Of a DNA stretch of 64,000 nt, positions 24,173 through 33,278 are shown piece after piece (the first letter of the stretch is position 1; every line of letters starts with the position of its first letter). The DNA is taken from contig JBJMGT010000022.1 of assembly GCA_045807745.1 (NCBI GenBank), forward strand, positions 231,561-295,560, written 5' to 3'. The notes beneath the pieces were generated by a model that saw nothing but the letters and a program-made list of their open reading frames with translations, was not told the origin of the DNA and made no database searches. The position numbers and the translations under genes are program-made. Source of the stretch: QHXQ01 sp045807745 (GTDB lineage Bacteria > Acidobacteriota > Blastocatellia > Pyrinomonadales > Pyrinomonadaceae).

Positions 24173-25171
24173 TTAGTCGGCAAAATTCATCAGCGCGCCT
24201 CTGCCCAAGCGCATCGCCTTCTCGTAGACGGCGGCGGCCGACACCACATCTTGCAGCGCCATGCCGGTCGAATCAAAGATGATTATTTCTTCGCTTGAGG
24301 TGCGCCCCGATTTCAGACCGGCCACTACTTGACCGAGTTCAGCATGTACGTCGTCCTTGCTCATCCTCTCGGTCTTGAGCGCGTGGTGCAGTTCTCCGAA
24401 CGCGGCGCACTGCTCCAGCAGATCAACCACGAGCTTATGCTCGCGCAGCAGCGACGGATCAAGTTCCTGCTTCTCAGGGCTGTCCGCGCCGACGGCGGCG
24501 ACGAACGTGCCCGGCGCGACATAATCTTGTTGCAGGAAGGGTGCGCGTGCCGGTGTGCAAGTGACGCAGATGTCGCTCTGCCTAACCGCATCGCGCAGAT
24601 CGCTAACGGCTGTTACTTCAATGTGCAGCTCCGCCGCCAGCTCGCGGGCGAACCGCTGGGCCTGCGCCTCGTCGTTATCGTAGGCGAAGACTTTTTCGAT
24701 GGGCCGAACTTTGCTGAGCGCCCGCAGCGAGATGCGGCCCTGATTGCCGCACCCGCAGATGGTCGCAACCTTAGCATCGGCGCGCGCTAGATACTTGGCC
24801 GCGACCGCCGTGGCCGCGCCGGTGCGCTGGATCGTGATCTCAATCGAGTCCATGAGCGCCAACGGGTAGCCATGCTCGCCGTCGCATAAAACGATGACGC
24901 CTTGAATCAACGGCAGCCCGTGCCGCTGCACGTTGTGTGGAAAGTTCGCGTTGGTCTTGGCGGCAAAGTATGTGCGGTCGAGTTGCAGCAGTCCAGCCTT
25001 GATGTGAAACCCACCGTCGCGCGCGTGCACCCCTAAGACACCCGGCGGCACGGTCTGGCCCGCTCCCTGCAACCGGAAGACCTGCTCGACGGCCGCGATA
25101 CACTCTTCTATGCTCAAGAGCGCCGCCACATCTTGGCGCTTGAGCAACAGCGTGCCCTCAGGTTTCATCAA
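24173..25171 (-). CDS. Ornithine cyclodeaminase/mu-crystallin family protein
   Basis: The 332-residue NAD(P)-dependent enzyme shows FAAKTNANFPHN, LPLIQGVIVLCD, TAVAAKYLARADAKVATICGCGNQGRISLRAL (Rossmann GxGxxG as CGCGNQG), CVTCTPARAPFL and FVAAVGADSPEKQELDPSLL. Family members are ornithine cyclodeaminases, alanine dehydrogenases or imine reductases. Which reaction it catalyses cannot be told. Its start overlaps the 3' end of the pepE gene by 4 bp (25168-25171), which points to coupled translation and joint use of dipeptide-derived amino acids. Confidence 0.9.
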   Translation of the reverse strand: MMKPEGTLLLKRQDVAALLSIEECIAAVEQVFRLQGAGQTVPPGVLGVHARDGGFHIKAGLLQLDRTYFAAKTNANFPHNVQRHGLPLIQGVIVLCDGEHGYPLALMDSIEITIQRTGAATAVAAKYLARADAKVATICGCGNQGRISLRALSKVRPIEKVFAYDNDEAQAQRFARELAAELHIEVTAVSDLRDAVRQSDICVTCTPARAPFLQQDYVAPGTFVAAVGADSPEKQELDPSLLREHKLVVDLLEQCAAFGELHHALKTERMSKDDVHAELGQVVAGLKSGRTSSEEIIIFDSTGMALQDVVSAAAVYEKAMRLGRGALMNFAD

Positions 25172-25905
25172 GCACCTCCCGTTGCGCCGGGCGCGATCAG
25201 TTCGTCGAGTTGCGCGCCGGGCTGAACTTCAAACGGCTCCTGCCCCTTGCGAAAGATGCGCGCGCCCGTCGAGCCTTGCAACAGGGTCGTGCCATTGTCC
25301 ACACGCACCAGCGCGCCTTCGCGCAGGCCCACAACCGTAGTGTCGTTCTCTTCGAGGAACTGCCGAATCCGCTCTTCCTGTGTCTCGCCCATGTGAGTCG
25401 AGTCGGGATCGGGGTCGAGGTAATGCGGACTGATCTGAAAGGGCACGAGACCGAGCGCGTTGAAGGAAGACGGCTCGACAATCGGCATGTCTTTGGTCGT
25501 CTTAATCGTCGGGCCGGCGACATTCGCGCCGGCGCTCGAACCGATATAAGGCATGCCCGCTGCGACGCGCTGGCGAATCGGCGCTAACAACTCAAAGTCG
25601 TAGAGCGCCTTCAACAAACGGAAGGTGTTGCCACCGCCGATGAACATGGCCTCCGCATCATTGACGGCTTGCCGCGCGTCAGAGACTTGATGGACGGACG
25701 CCAAATCGTAACCCATGGCCGCGAACCGCGCGCGCGCCTGTGCGGCATAAGCATCACGGTCATAGAGCGCGAACGGCACGAAGAGTACGCGCCCGGCATT
25801 GTCTAAGAAGCTGCGAATCGCACCCTCGGCGTGATCTAGATAGCCGCTCCCGTACAGCGTCGAGTTGCTAATCAACAATACGCGCCGATTATCGCTCTCA
25901 ATCAT
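25168..25905 (-). CDS. pepE: Peptidase E-like S51 dipeptidase
   Basis: The 245-residue enzyme belongs to the S51 family (class-I amidotransferase-like fold). Motifs include LLISNSTLYGSGYLDHA at the N-terminus, IGGGNTFRLL, YIGSSAGANVAGPTIKTTKDMPIVEP with the catalytic Ser in GSSAGAN, and ISPHYLDPDP. The match to E. coli peptidase E (alpha-aspartyl dipeptidase) is better than to cyanophycinase. The ATG at 25905 is preferred (GGAG 9 nt upstream); 25920 is an alternative. It is coupled to the cyclodeaminase-like gene. Confidence 0.9.
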   Translation of the reverse strand: MIESDNRRVLLISNSTLYGSGYLDHAEGAIRSFLDNAGRVLFVPFALYDRDAYAAQARARFAAMGYDLASVHQVSDARQAVNDAEAMFIGGGNTFRLLKALYDFELLAPIRQRVAAGMPYIGSSAGANVAGPTIKTTKDMPIVEPSSFNALGLVPFQISPHYLDPDPDSTHMGETQEERIRQFLEENDTTVVGLREGALVRVDNGTTLLQGSTGARIFRKGQEPFEVQPGAQLDELIAPGATGGA

Positions 25906-25963
25906 TTTGTTCGTCTCCATGCTCTTCTGCCGCCGTAGCGGCGGATTGTTGTACCGACTTCAG

Positions 25964-27178
25964 CTAGCCGAGTGCGCGCACTGCCGCGTAGATAATGCCT
26001 GCGCCCAGCGCGCCGACGGCGACGAGCGCCACATCCGTCTTGAGGAACGCAATGAGTAGGAAAGCAGTGGCAGCAATGATAAAGCTCGGCCAGCCGACGA
26101 GCGCGGCTGGGAGCAATTCAAGCGACACGACAAGGATGATGCCCACGACTGCGGCGCTCGCGCCCGCCAGAAAAGCCTGCGCCGCGCGATTGTGGCGCAA
26201 CTGCTCGACGTAATGTGCGCCGCCGAGGACGAAGACGAACGACGGCAGAAAGACGAAGAACGTAGCGATGAGCGCGCCCCTTAGGCCGCCCGCGACGTAG
26301 CCGACGAACGTGGTGAAGAGCATGAACGGCCCCGGCGTCGCTACGCTCAGCGCCACCCCGTCCAAGAGTTGCCCCGCCGTCAGCCAGTGATATTGATCCA
26401 CCGCGCCGCGCTGTAAAAAGATGAGCGAAGCATAAGCGCCGCCGAAACTGAACAAGCCCGTCTTCAGAAACAGCCAAGCCATCTGCACCCAGCGCGAATC
26501 CGTTAAAGTAAGAGCGCCCAAGCCAATGATGATGGCGGGCATCGTCGCCCGCGTCCGGCGCAAGCGCGGCCGGCCCTCTGTGACCAGCAGATTCAATAGC
26601 CCGGCCAGCAGTAGCAGCAGCAAATAGTTCAGCCCCGCAAAGCGCAAGCCTAGAAAAGCGCCCACGAGCAGTGCGGCCAGAAATAGATTTGTGATCGCGG
26701 CCCGACCGAGCTTGATGACGCCGGCCGCGATGATGCCGACGACGGCCGGCTTGAGGACGTAGAGCGCATCGTTGACCGGCGGCAGTCGGCCGTAGGTCAC
26801 ATATAACCAACTCAGCCCGATCATCACCACCGCGCCGGGGATGACAAATGTGAGACCGGCGAGTATGCCGCCCAACAATTTGCGTTTGAGATAGCCGACG
26901 TAGATGGCCAGTTGCAGAGCTTCGGGGCCGGGCAGCATGTGGCAGAAGCCCATAATCTTGACGAAGCGCTCAGGCGCGAGCCAGCGCCGCCGCTCGACCA
27001 TGTGATTGAACATCATGGTGATCTGCGCGACGGGGCCGCCGACATTGATGAAGCCGAGCAACAGGAAGTAAAGAAACACCTCGCGCCACGATGGCATCTG
27101 ATGATCTTCATCAACGCTTGCTGCGGCTGATTTTCCGGCGCTGCCCGGCGCGACCTCTGGTTTGTCGTTTGCCGCCAT
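25964..27178 (-). CDS. chrA: Chromate efflux transporter ChrA
   Basis: This 404-residue long-chain CHR-family permease has two homologous halves, each beginning with a family motif: FLYFLLLGFINVGGPVAQITMM in the first and WLFLKTGLFSFGGAYASLIFL in the second. The GFCHMLPGPEALQLAIYVGY and GVALSVATPGPFMLFTTFVGY segments are the conserved PGP loops. About ten hydrophobic segments follow. It exports chromate using the proton motive force. The N-terminus overlaps the 3' end of chrB by 68 bp in a different frame, so chrB and chrA are expressed together. Confidence 0.94.
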   Translation of the reverse strand: MAANDKPEVAPGSAGKSAAASVDEDHQMPSWREVFLYFLLLGFINVGGPVAQITMMFNHMVERRRWLAPERFVKIMGFCHMLPGPEALQLAIYVGYLKRKLLGGILAGLTFVIPGAVVMIGLSWLYVTYGRLPPVNDALYVLKPAVVGIIAAGVIKLGRAAITNLFLAALLVGAFLGLRFAGLNYLLLLLLAGLLNLLVTEGRPRLRRTRATMPAIIIGLGALTLTDSRWVQMAWLFLKTGLFSFGGAYASLIFLQRGAVDQYHWLTAGQLLDGVALSVATPGPFMLFTTFVGYVAGGLRGALIATFFVFLPSFVFVLGGAHYVEQLRHNRAAQAFLAGASAAVVGIILVVSLELLPAALVGWPSFIIAATAFLLIAFLKTDVALVAVGALGAGIIYAAVRALG

Positions 27179-28184
27179 CCTTATGTGTTCTGCTCTGGTC
27201 AGTGCGGCTGCTTAACAAGGCGTACAAGCCGTCGAATACCTCGCTGCATTGCCGGATCAGCTTGCGATCATCTTGCAGCAACGCCGCGCAGCCCCGCACC
27301 ACCGCGTCCAGCCCCGTAGCTTCGAGCCGGTTAAACTTATTATCTTTCAGATCAATGTCGTGAATGATCTCGGCCAACTCTTTGAGCGCGGCGTCGCGTT
27401 CAAGACCGAACTGCTTCAGCATAGTCTCAAACGTGCAGTCTTCGCCGTGATGCGTTAACTCCGCGCCGAACATGTCGAATGGAATACCACCCTCGACCGT
27501 CTCGCCCTCGGTGACAAAGACAAAGCGGGGCCGCGCGTCAATGAATCGTTTGATGAGCCAAGCAGATGCCAGCCGATCAATGTGCAGGTTGCGCCGCGTG
27601 ACCCAGCGCCGCCCTTGATACTGCGCAAGTTTCAACGGGCCGCCTGCATCCGCGCTCGCTTTGCCGGCCGCGCCCGCACGAGACAGCGCCGCGCGTAGCG
27701 CCTGCTGACAACGCTCGTATGCGGCGATGGCTGGCGCGCGACCGCGCGCGGCGAAGAAATCCGTCGCGATGCTACGCTCCAGTTCGGCGTGCAGCTTTTC
27801 CAACTCGGCTTCGTGCCGGGCGCTACGGCTGGCGGAGAGATGCCCGCCGCGTCTCTGCTCACGGATCGCGCCCGCCAAACCGCCCAACTCGGCCGTGAGG
27901 CGCGCATAATCCGCGTCCCGCTGCTGCCGGAAGATGGCGATGATCTCCTCGTCGGTTGCGCCAGCCACCGATCCGGCGCGGAACACCGTCGCCTCGCCGC
28001 CGGCCGCTTCGATCTCCTGCTTGAGCCACTGAAAGTCTTCGTGCGTCTTCTCGTCGGCGGGCAAGACGTAGACCGAGTTTTTGATCACGACGGCCCCCAG
28101 CCGCTGCAACTTGCGCCACACGCGCACCCGCAGGTTCGTCGGCTTCGGCGGCAACTGGTGAATCAGCAAGAGCCAGTTCTGCAT
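27111..28184 (-). CDS. chrB: Chromate resistance regulator/sensor ChrB
   Basis: This 357-residue ChrB-family protein is the usual partner of ChrA. The N-terminal part (MQNWLLLIHQLPPKPTNLRVRVWRKLQRLGAVVIKNSVYVLP) resembles a PaaX-like winged-helix; the C-terminal domain includes WVTRRNLHIDRLASAWLIKRFID, RFVFV and FDMFGAELTHHGEDCTFETML. The C-terminus is a Lys/Arg-rich tail encoded in the part overlapping chrA. In characterised systems ChrB is a chromate-responsive regulator. The ATG at 28184 is chosen over an upstream non-ATG start. A dyad (28226-28239) lies just upstream. Confidence 0.92.
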   Translation of the reverse strand: MQNWLLLIHQLPPKPTNLRVRVWRKLQRLGAVVIKNSVYVLPADEKTHEDFQWLKQEIEAAGGEATVFRAGSVAGATDEEIIAIFRQQRDADYARLTAELGGLAGAIREQRRGGHLSASRSARHEAELEKLHAELERSIATDFFAARGRAPAIAAYERCQQALRAALSRAGAAGKASADAGGPLKLAQYQGRRWVTRRNLHIDRLASAWLIKRFIDARPRFVFVTEGETVEGGIPFDMFGAELTHHGEDCTFETMLKQFGLERDAALKELAEIIHDIDLKDNKFNRLEATGLDAVVRGCAALLQDDRKLIRQCSEVFDGLYALLSSRTDQSRTHKDGGKRQTRGRAGQRRKISRSKR

Positions 28185-28225
28185 GAACGCTTTAAGGCAG
28201 GATGGGATGTAACAGCGAGTTGAGT

Positions 28226-28239
28226 GTAACAACTGTTAC
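28226..28239. promoter_or_regulatory. Candidate operator upstream of chrBA
   Basis: GTAAC-AACT-GTTAC is an exact 5-bp dyad extended by GAGT on the left and CTC on the right; a further TGTAACA occurs at 28208-28214. It lies 40 bp before the chrB start and may be the ChrB binding site. The rest of the 215-bp gap (to 28399) shows no gene. Confidence 0.5.
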
Positions 28240-28399
28240 TCTACTAAGCAAGAGAATTCTGCTAAGGCGTCTGGCACAGGCACAACCGCGGCAGTTGTTA
28301 TGGAAGGCTACGCTTGGATGCGATTACGTGAGCACAACGGATAAGGCAGCACCATCCGCACACATGTGGTACTGCCCCTTTATCGTTGCACTTTACGGC

Positions 28400-31051
28400 T
28401 TAACGTCTGCGTCCATTACCGCGTTGGCTGGCAGGTGGTGCGACAGTGTCTGGGTGTAGTTGCTCGACAAACAATTTAAGGATGCGCTTGTATTCGTCGG
28501 CCCAACTCGTCTCGCGATCGAAGGAGTGATCTTCGACCGGGTAGGGCGCGACCGACCAGTTCTCTTTGCGTAGCTCAATTAACTTTTCCACCAAGCGCAC
28601 GGTGTCTTGGAAGTGCACGTTCGTGTCCACCATGCCGTGACAGATGAGGAGCGCGCCTTTGAGACCGTTGGCGAAATAGATGGGCGAGCTTTGCTTGTAG
28701 GCTTCCGGATCGCTCTGCGGCACGTTGAGAATGTTCGAGGTGTAGCCGTGATTATAGTGCGCCCAGTCGGTGACGGGCCTAAGGGCCGCGCCCGCCGCGA
28801 ATGTGTCGGCGGCGGTGAACATCGCCATCAGAGTGATGAAGCCGCCATAACTCCCGCCGTAGAGACCGACGCGTTTGGGATCGACGCCGTGCTCGCGGAC
28901 GAGATACTGGACGGCGTCCACGTGATCGGTTAAGTCCTTGCCGCCCATGTGCCGGTAGATGCCTGTGCGCCAGTCGCGGCCGTAACCGGCCGAGCCGCGA
29001 TAATCAATATCAAGTACGACGAAGCCGCGCTCCATCAACAGGTGGTGAAACATGTACTCGCGATAATACTGACTCCACCAACGATGCACGTTTTGCAAGT
29101 AGCCTGCGCCATGCACAAAGATGACAGCCGGGCCGCCCGGCTTCCATTTCGAGGGCATGTACATGCGCCCGTGGACGGTCGCGCCATCGCGCGCCGTGAA
29201 GCTGACGATGCGTGGGTCGATCCAATCGTGCGTGAAGAACTCTGGAATGGGCGAGGTCGTCACCTGTTTGGCTTCCGGCGCGGGCGCTGAGTCGGCGGGC
29301 TTATTGGCGACGAGGTATAACTCCCAAGGCTTGTTACTGTACGAGCGCACGTCTGCGAGCAAGGTCTCGTCGGGCGAGATGTCTACTTGGTTGTTGCCGG
29401 TCATCGCCGTGATGCGCGTGCGCGCGCCGCCCGTCACGGGCATCGAGTAGAGATGGCGCTCGAACGGACTGCCCTCGCTGGAGATGAAATAGAATTTCGT
29501 CTTGTCGTTCGACAGACGCACAGCCGAGACCTCGAACTGCCCGGCGGTCAACTGCACAGGTTCGCCGCCGCCCGTCGAGACGGTGTAGAGGTGCGCGTAG
29601 CCGGTCTGCTCCGACTCGAAATAGACGTGCTCATTGTCGGGCAACCAGCCGAGCGTGAACGCGCCGGGGCCGTCGATCCATGCGTCGTCGTGCTGATGCG
29701 CGAGCGTCTTCGTCTTACCCGTCGCCGGATCGAGCAACAGCACCCAACGATCCTTGTTGTCCGCCGAGAAGCCGAGCAGGACGGCGTGGCGGCCGTCCTC
29801 AGACCACTGCAAGCCTTCAAGGTCAACATCGCGGTCGCGCGCCTGTGCTTCACGCGCGCCTTCAGTCTGCGTGCGCGGTGGCTGTTGTTGACCCTGTTGC
29901 TGTTGACCTTGTTGCCCCTGGACTGTTTGCTGTCCCTGTTGCTGCGTCTGCTGTTGCGTCTGTCCAGTTTGCGGGACGACGCCGCGTTCGCGCTGCGCTT
30001 GCTCGGTCGCGTTCGCTTCGGTGCGCGTGCGCACTTGCGGCGCGACCTCTATGCGCTGCCCGTGATCCACGTTCTTCGTCTCGCCCGTCTCCGTGTTGAT
30101 GATGACGAGCCGCGTGTGTCGTTGTGTGTCGCCGACGTTGGTACGCCCCGGTATATCTTCGGTATAAGCCGACTCGGTGATGTAGTTCGGCACAATAGTG
30201 TTCTTCGCCCCCGCGCCCGGCTCGCCGATAGTTGCGACGATGTACTTGCCATCGGGCGCAAGCGTGAGATTGACGGGCGCTTGCCCGGGCGGCAGATTGA
30301 AGGCTTTACGCGTCTCGCGCGCTTTGCGCTTCGCCTCCTGCTCTTCGCGTTGCTCCGCACGCTCGCGCACGGCGTCGATCAACTCGCGCTCTTCCCTTTT
30401 CAAATACTCCTGACTGTCCGTGCCGCGCTGCTGGGCGTCGCCGCCCTGTCGCTGTGCACCGCCGGCCGCTTGCGCGCCACCGACGCCGCCACCGCCCGTG
30501 CGTATGTCTGTCAACTGGACGAGCGAGCCGCCGTCGAGCGCGATCACGTAGAGATTGTTCTGGCGCGTGAAGTAGATGTGCTGCCCGTCGGCCGTGAAGT
30601 GCGCGTTCGTCTCTGTGTCGGTCGTGCGTGTGATTTGCCGGCGCGTGCCCCGTGCGTGCTCGTAGATGAAGATGTCGCCGTCGTCTGTGTAGACGGTCAT
30701 CGTCTTATCCTTCGACAACTCGCCGTTCGCGGGCGGCGCGAGTCGTGCCTCGTCCTCCGACAGACGGCGCAAGCCCGTGCCGTCGCGGTTCACAACATAG
30801 AGACTCATCTCTTTCAAACGCGCTTCGTCCGCCTGCTTCCAACGAAAGTAGACGCGCTGGCTGTCCTGCGACCAGTAGACTTGGCCCGGTTGATAACCGA
30901 CAAGGCGGGGCCCGCGCATGATGCTGTCCACCGTCAACTCGAACGGTTTCGCCGGCGCGGTTGCCGGTTGCTGCGCCACGACAAGTTGATTCGTGAACAG
31001 AGAGAGTAGGCAAAGCGCAACGCCTGCGCGCCGTAGGTGACTAAGCTTCAT
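28400..31051 (-). CDS. Secreted S9-family prolyl-oligopeptidase-type peptidase
   Basis: The 883-residue protein begins at the ATG at 31051 with a signal peptide (AGVALCLLSLFTNQLVVAQQ). The N-terminal two-thirds form a DPP-IV-like beta-propeller with repeated WSQDSQRVYF, FTADGQHIYF and WSEDGRHAVL blades. It is interrupted by two low-complexity inserts: a Gly/Gln stretch near 200 and a long Gln-rich stretch near 370-420. The C-terminal alpha/beta hydrolase has the catalytic Ser in GLYGGSYGGF, the Asp in GMVDTNVHFQD and the His in VEDHSF. It probably removes dipeptides from peptides in the periplasm. A divergent small gene starts 90 bp away. Confidence 0.92.
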   Translation of the reverse strand: MKLSHLRRAGVALCLLSLFTNQLVVAQQPATAPAKPFELTVDSIMRGPRLVGYQPGQVYWSQDSQRVYFRWKQADEARLKEMSLYVVNRDGTGLRRLSEDEARLAPPANGELSKDKTMTVYTDDGDIFIYEHARGTRRQITRTTDTETNAHFTADGQHIYFTRQNNLYVIALDGGSLVQLTDIRTGGGGVGGAQAAGGAQRQGGDAQQRGTDSQEYLKREERELIDAVRERAEQREEQEAKRKARETRKAFNLPPGQAPVNLTLAPDGKYIVATIGEPGAGAKNTIVPNYITESAYTEDIPGRTNVGDTQRHTRLVIINTETGETKNVDHGQRIEVAPQVRTRTEANATEQAQRERGVVPQTGQTQQQTQQQGQQTVQGQQGQQQQGQQQPPRTQTEGAREAQARDRDVDLEGLQWSEDGRHAVLLGFSADNKDRWVLLLDPATGKTKTLAHQHDDAWIDGPGAFTLGWLPDNEHVYFESEQTGYAHLYTVSTGGGEPVQLTAGQFEVSAVRLSNDKTKFYFISSEGSPFERHLYSMPVTGGARTRITAMTGNNQVDISPDETLLADVRSYSNKPWELYLVANKPADSAPAPEAKQVTTSPIPEFFTHDWIDPRIVSFTARDGATVHGRMYMPSKWKPGGPAVIFVHGAGYLQNVHRWWSQYYREYMFHHLLMERGFVVLDIDYRGSAGYGRDWRTGIYRHMGGKDLTDHVDAVQYLVREHGVDPKRVGLYGGSYGGFITLMAMFTAADTFAAGAALRPVTDWAHYNHGYTSNILNVPQSDPEAYKQSSPIYFANGLKGALLICHGMVDTNVHFQDTVRLVEKLIELRKENWSVAPYPVEDHSFDRETSWADEYKRILKLFVEQLHPDTVAPPASQRGNGRRR

Positions 31052-31140
31052 ATAGTTTTTGTCTGCCGCCGAAGATGGGATCGCTTGCACGACTCGGCAA
31101 CCCGTATAATCAAGCTTGGATGACCGTTACGGAGTGCGTC

Positions 31141-31317
31141 ATGAGCCAGCGCCGCGATGATACAACAGAACCGCCGGAGCGCGCCCCCACAGAGCGCCCC
31201 CCCGGCGGTTACTACTACGACGACACTACAGGTTATGAGCCTTACGACCCCGCGCAGGATGAGGATGACGACGACGCGGATGCAGACGACGCAACGACCG
31301 CGCGCCGCCCCGCTTAA
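31141..31317 (+). CDS. Small acidic tail-rich hypothetical protein (58 aa)
   Basis: This encodes a 58-residue protein starting MSQRRDDTTEPPERAP, with GGAG 8 nt before the ATG. A central GGYYYDDTTGYEPYDP segment is followed by a run of Asp/Glu (EDDDDADADDATT). There is no membrane segment. The aromatic-acidic block resembles short acidic proteins I have seen in related genomes, but I assign no function. Its last 4 bp overlap the stop of the convergent typA gene (31314). Confidence 0.65.
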   Translation: MSQRRDDTTEPPERAPTERPPGGYYYDDTTGYEPYDPAQDEDDDDADADDATTARRPA

Positions 31318-33140
31318 GCGCCGGCCTCCTGCTTCTTCTTCGGGCGCATGTTTGCGGCGAGCACCCGCTTGCGCAGGCGGATTGATTGCGGCGTGACTTC
31401 GACTAACTCGTCGTCGGCGATGAACTCAAGCGCCTGTTCGAGCGACAACTCTTTGACGGGCACGAGCCGCATCGCTTCGTCGGCGGTCGAGGCGCGCATG
31501 TTCGTCAGCTTCTTCTCCTTGATCGCGTTCACGTCGAGATCGACCGAGCGCGCGTTCTCGCCGACGATCATGCCCTCGTACACACGCACGCCGGGGCGCA
31601 CGAACATCGTGCCGCGCTCTTGCAGGTTGAAGAGCGCGAAGGTCGTCGTGTCGCCCGCACGGTCTGCGACGAGCGACCCCGTAGCGCGCCCGCGCATCGG
31701 GCCTAACCACTCGCCCCAGCGCAGAAAGATCGTGTTCAATAACCCTGTGCCCTTCGTCTCCGTTAAGAACTCGTTGCGAAAACCGATAAGGCCCCGCGAC
31801 GGCGCTTCAAACTCAAGCCGCACGCGCCCCGTGCCGTGATTGACCATCTTCGTCATCTGCCCCTTGCGCCGCCCCATCGCCTCGGTCACGACGCCGATAA
31901 ACTCTTCGGGACAATCGACCACCACCTGCTCAATCGGCTCTAAAGTTTTGCCGTCGCGCACGCGCGTGATCACTTCCGGCTTCGAGACCTGTAGCTCGTA
32001 GCCGTCGCGCCGCATCATCTCGATTAGGATCGCCAACTGCAACTCGCCGCGCCCAGACACCTTGAACTGATCGGGCGAGCCGGTCTCTTCCACCCTGATC
32101 GCGACGTTGCCAAGCACTTCGCGATCAAGGCGCTCGCCCAGTTGGCGCGACGTGACGTACTTGCCTTCCCGGCCCGCGAATGGCGAGTTGTTGACGCCGA
32201 AGATCATCGAGATGGTCGGCTCATCCACAGCGATGACCGGCAGCGCCTGCGGGTTCTCGACGCTCGTGATGGTCTCGCCGATCTCTATGCCCTCGATGCC
32301 GGCAAGCGCCACGATCTCGCCGACGCGCGCACGCTCCACCGCCTCGCGCTTCATCCCTTCAAACACGTAGAGTTGCGACACGCGCGTCTTCACCTGCGCG
32401 CCGTCGCGTTTGATCACGACCACCATATCGCCCTGCGCGATCTCGCCGGAGAAGATGCGCCCGATGGCCAGCCGCCCGACATATTCGTTGTAATCGAGAT
32501 TGGCGACCAAGAGTTGCAGCGCATCTGTGCGCAACGCCTTCGGCGCGGGGATCGTCGCCACGATTTGATCGAAGAGCGGCCGCAGATTGGTCGAATCATC
32601 CGTTAAACTTTTCTTCGCCACACCATCGCGCGAGACGGCGTAGAGGATTGGAAACTCGATCTGCTCGTCGGTCGCGTCGAGGTCTAAGAACAGTTCGTAG
32701 ATTTCGTCCACCACCTCGGCGGGGCGCGCGTCCTGCCGGTCGATCTTGTTGACGACGGCGATGGCGGGCAGCCGCGCCTCCAAAGCTTTGCGCAAGACAA
32801 AGCGTGTCTGCGGCAGACACCCTTCGGCGGCGTCCACCAAGAGCATCACGCCATCCACCATCTTCAACACGCGCTCGACCTCGCCGCCGAAATCCGCGTG
32901 CCCCGGTGTGTCCAGTATGTTGATCTTCACGTCGCCATAGCGCACCGCCGCGTTCTTCGCCATGATCGTGATGCCGCGCTCGCGCTCCAAGTCCATCGAA
33001 TCCATCACGCGGTCGCGCACGTGCTCGTGCGCGCCGAACGTGCCCGCCTGTTTGAGCATCGCGTCCACCAGCGTCGTCTTGCCGTGATCGACGTGCGCGA
33101 TGATGGCGATGTTGCGTATATCCTGTCGCTCTTCAGCCAT
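31314..33140 (-). CDS. typA: Ribosome-associated GTPase TypA/BipA
   Basis: The 608-residue translational GTPase has G1 AHVDHGKTTLVD, G2 RERGITI, G3 DTPGHADFGGE, G4 NKIDR and G5 in the expected order. The BipA-specific C-terminal domain follows (GRGELQLAILIEMMRRDGYEL, RLEFEAPSRGLIGFRNEFLT, GEWLGPMRGRATGSLV). BipA binds the ribosome and assists 50S assembly under stress and cold. The ATG at 33140 has GGGAG 6 nt upstream. Convergent overlap with the acidic small gene is 4 bp. Confidence 0.97.
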   Translation of the reverse strand: MAEERQDIRNIAIIAHVDHGKTTLVDAMLKQAGTFGAHEHVRDRVMDSMDLERERGITIMAKNAAVRYGDVKINILDTPGHADFGGEVERVLKMVDGVMLLVDAAEGCLPQTRFVLRKALEARLPAIAVVNKIDRQDARPAEVVDEIYELFLDLDATDEQIEFPILYAVSRDGVAKKSLTDDSTNLRPLFDQIVATIPAPKALRTDALQLLVANLDYNEYVGRLAIGRIFSGEIAQGDMVVVIKRDGAQVKTRVSQLYVFEGMKREAVERARVGEIVALAGIEGIEIGETITSVENPQALPVIAVDEPTISMIFGVNNSPFAGREGKYVTSRQLGERLDREVLGNVAIRVEETGSPDQFKVSGRGELQLAILIEMMRRDGYELQVSKPEVITRVRDGKTLEPIEQVVVDCPEEFIGVVTEAMGRRKGQMTKMVNHGTGRVRLEFEAPSRGLIGFRNEFLTETKGTGLLNTIFLRWGEWLGPMRGRATGSLVADRAGDTTTFALFNLQERGTMFVRPGVRVYEGMIVGENARSVDLDVNAIKEKKLTNMRASTADEAMRLVPVKELSLEQALEFIADDELVEVTPQSIRLRKRVLAANMRPKKKQEAGA

Positions 33141-33278
33141 GATGACTCCCTATAGATAAAGCCGCCGCGTTTTTCAGTCCCGCGCGGAAACGAGCATGTT
33201 AACACGCACGCGCCGATTTTGCCCGCACAGGCGCGGATCTCCGCGATTATCGGGGACTTTAGGACTTTTAACTCGAAC

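Noticed and set aside
29387..31009. 540-codon plus-strand frame
   Set aside because: Antisense shadow of the S9 peptidase; Arg/Leu-rich translation typical of high-GC antisense frames.
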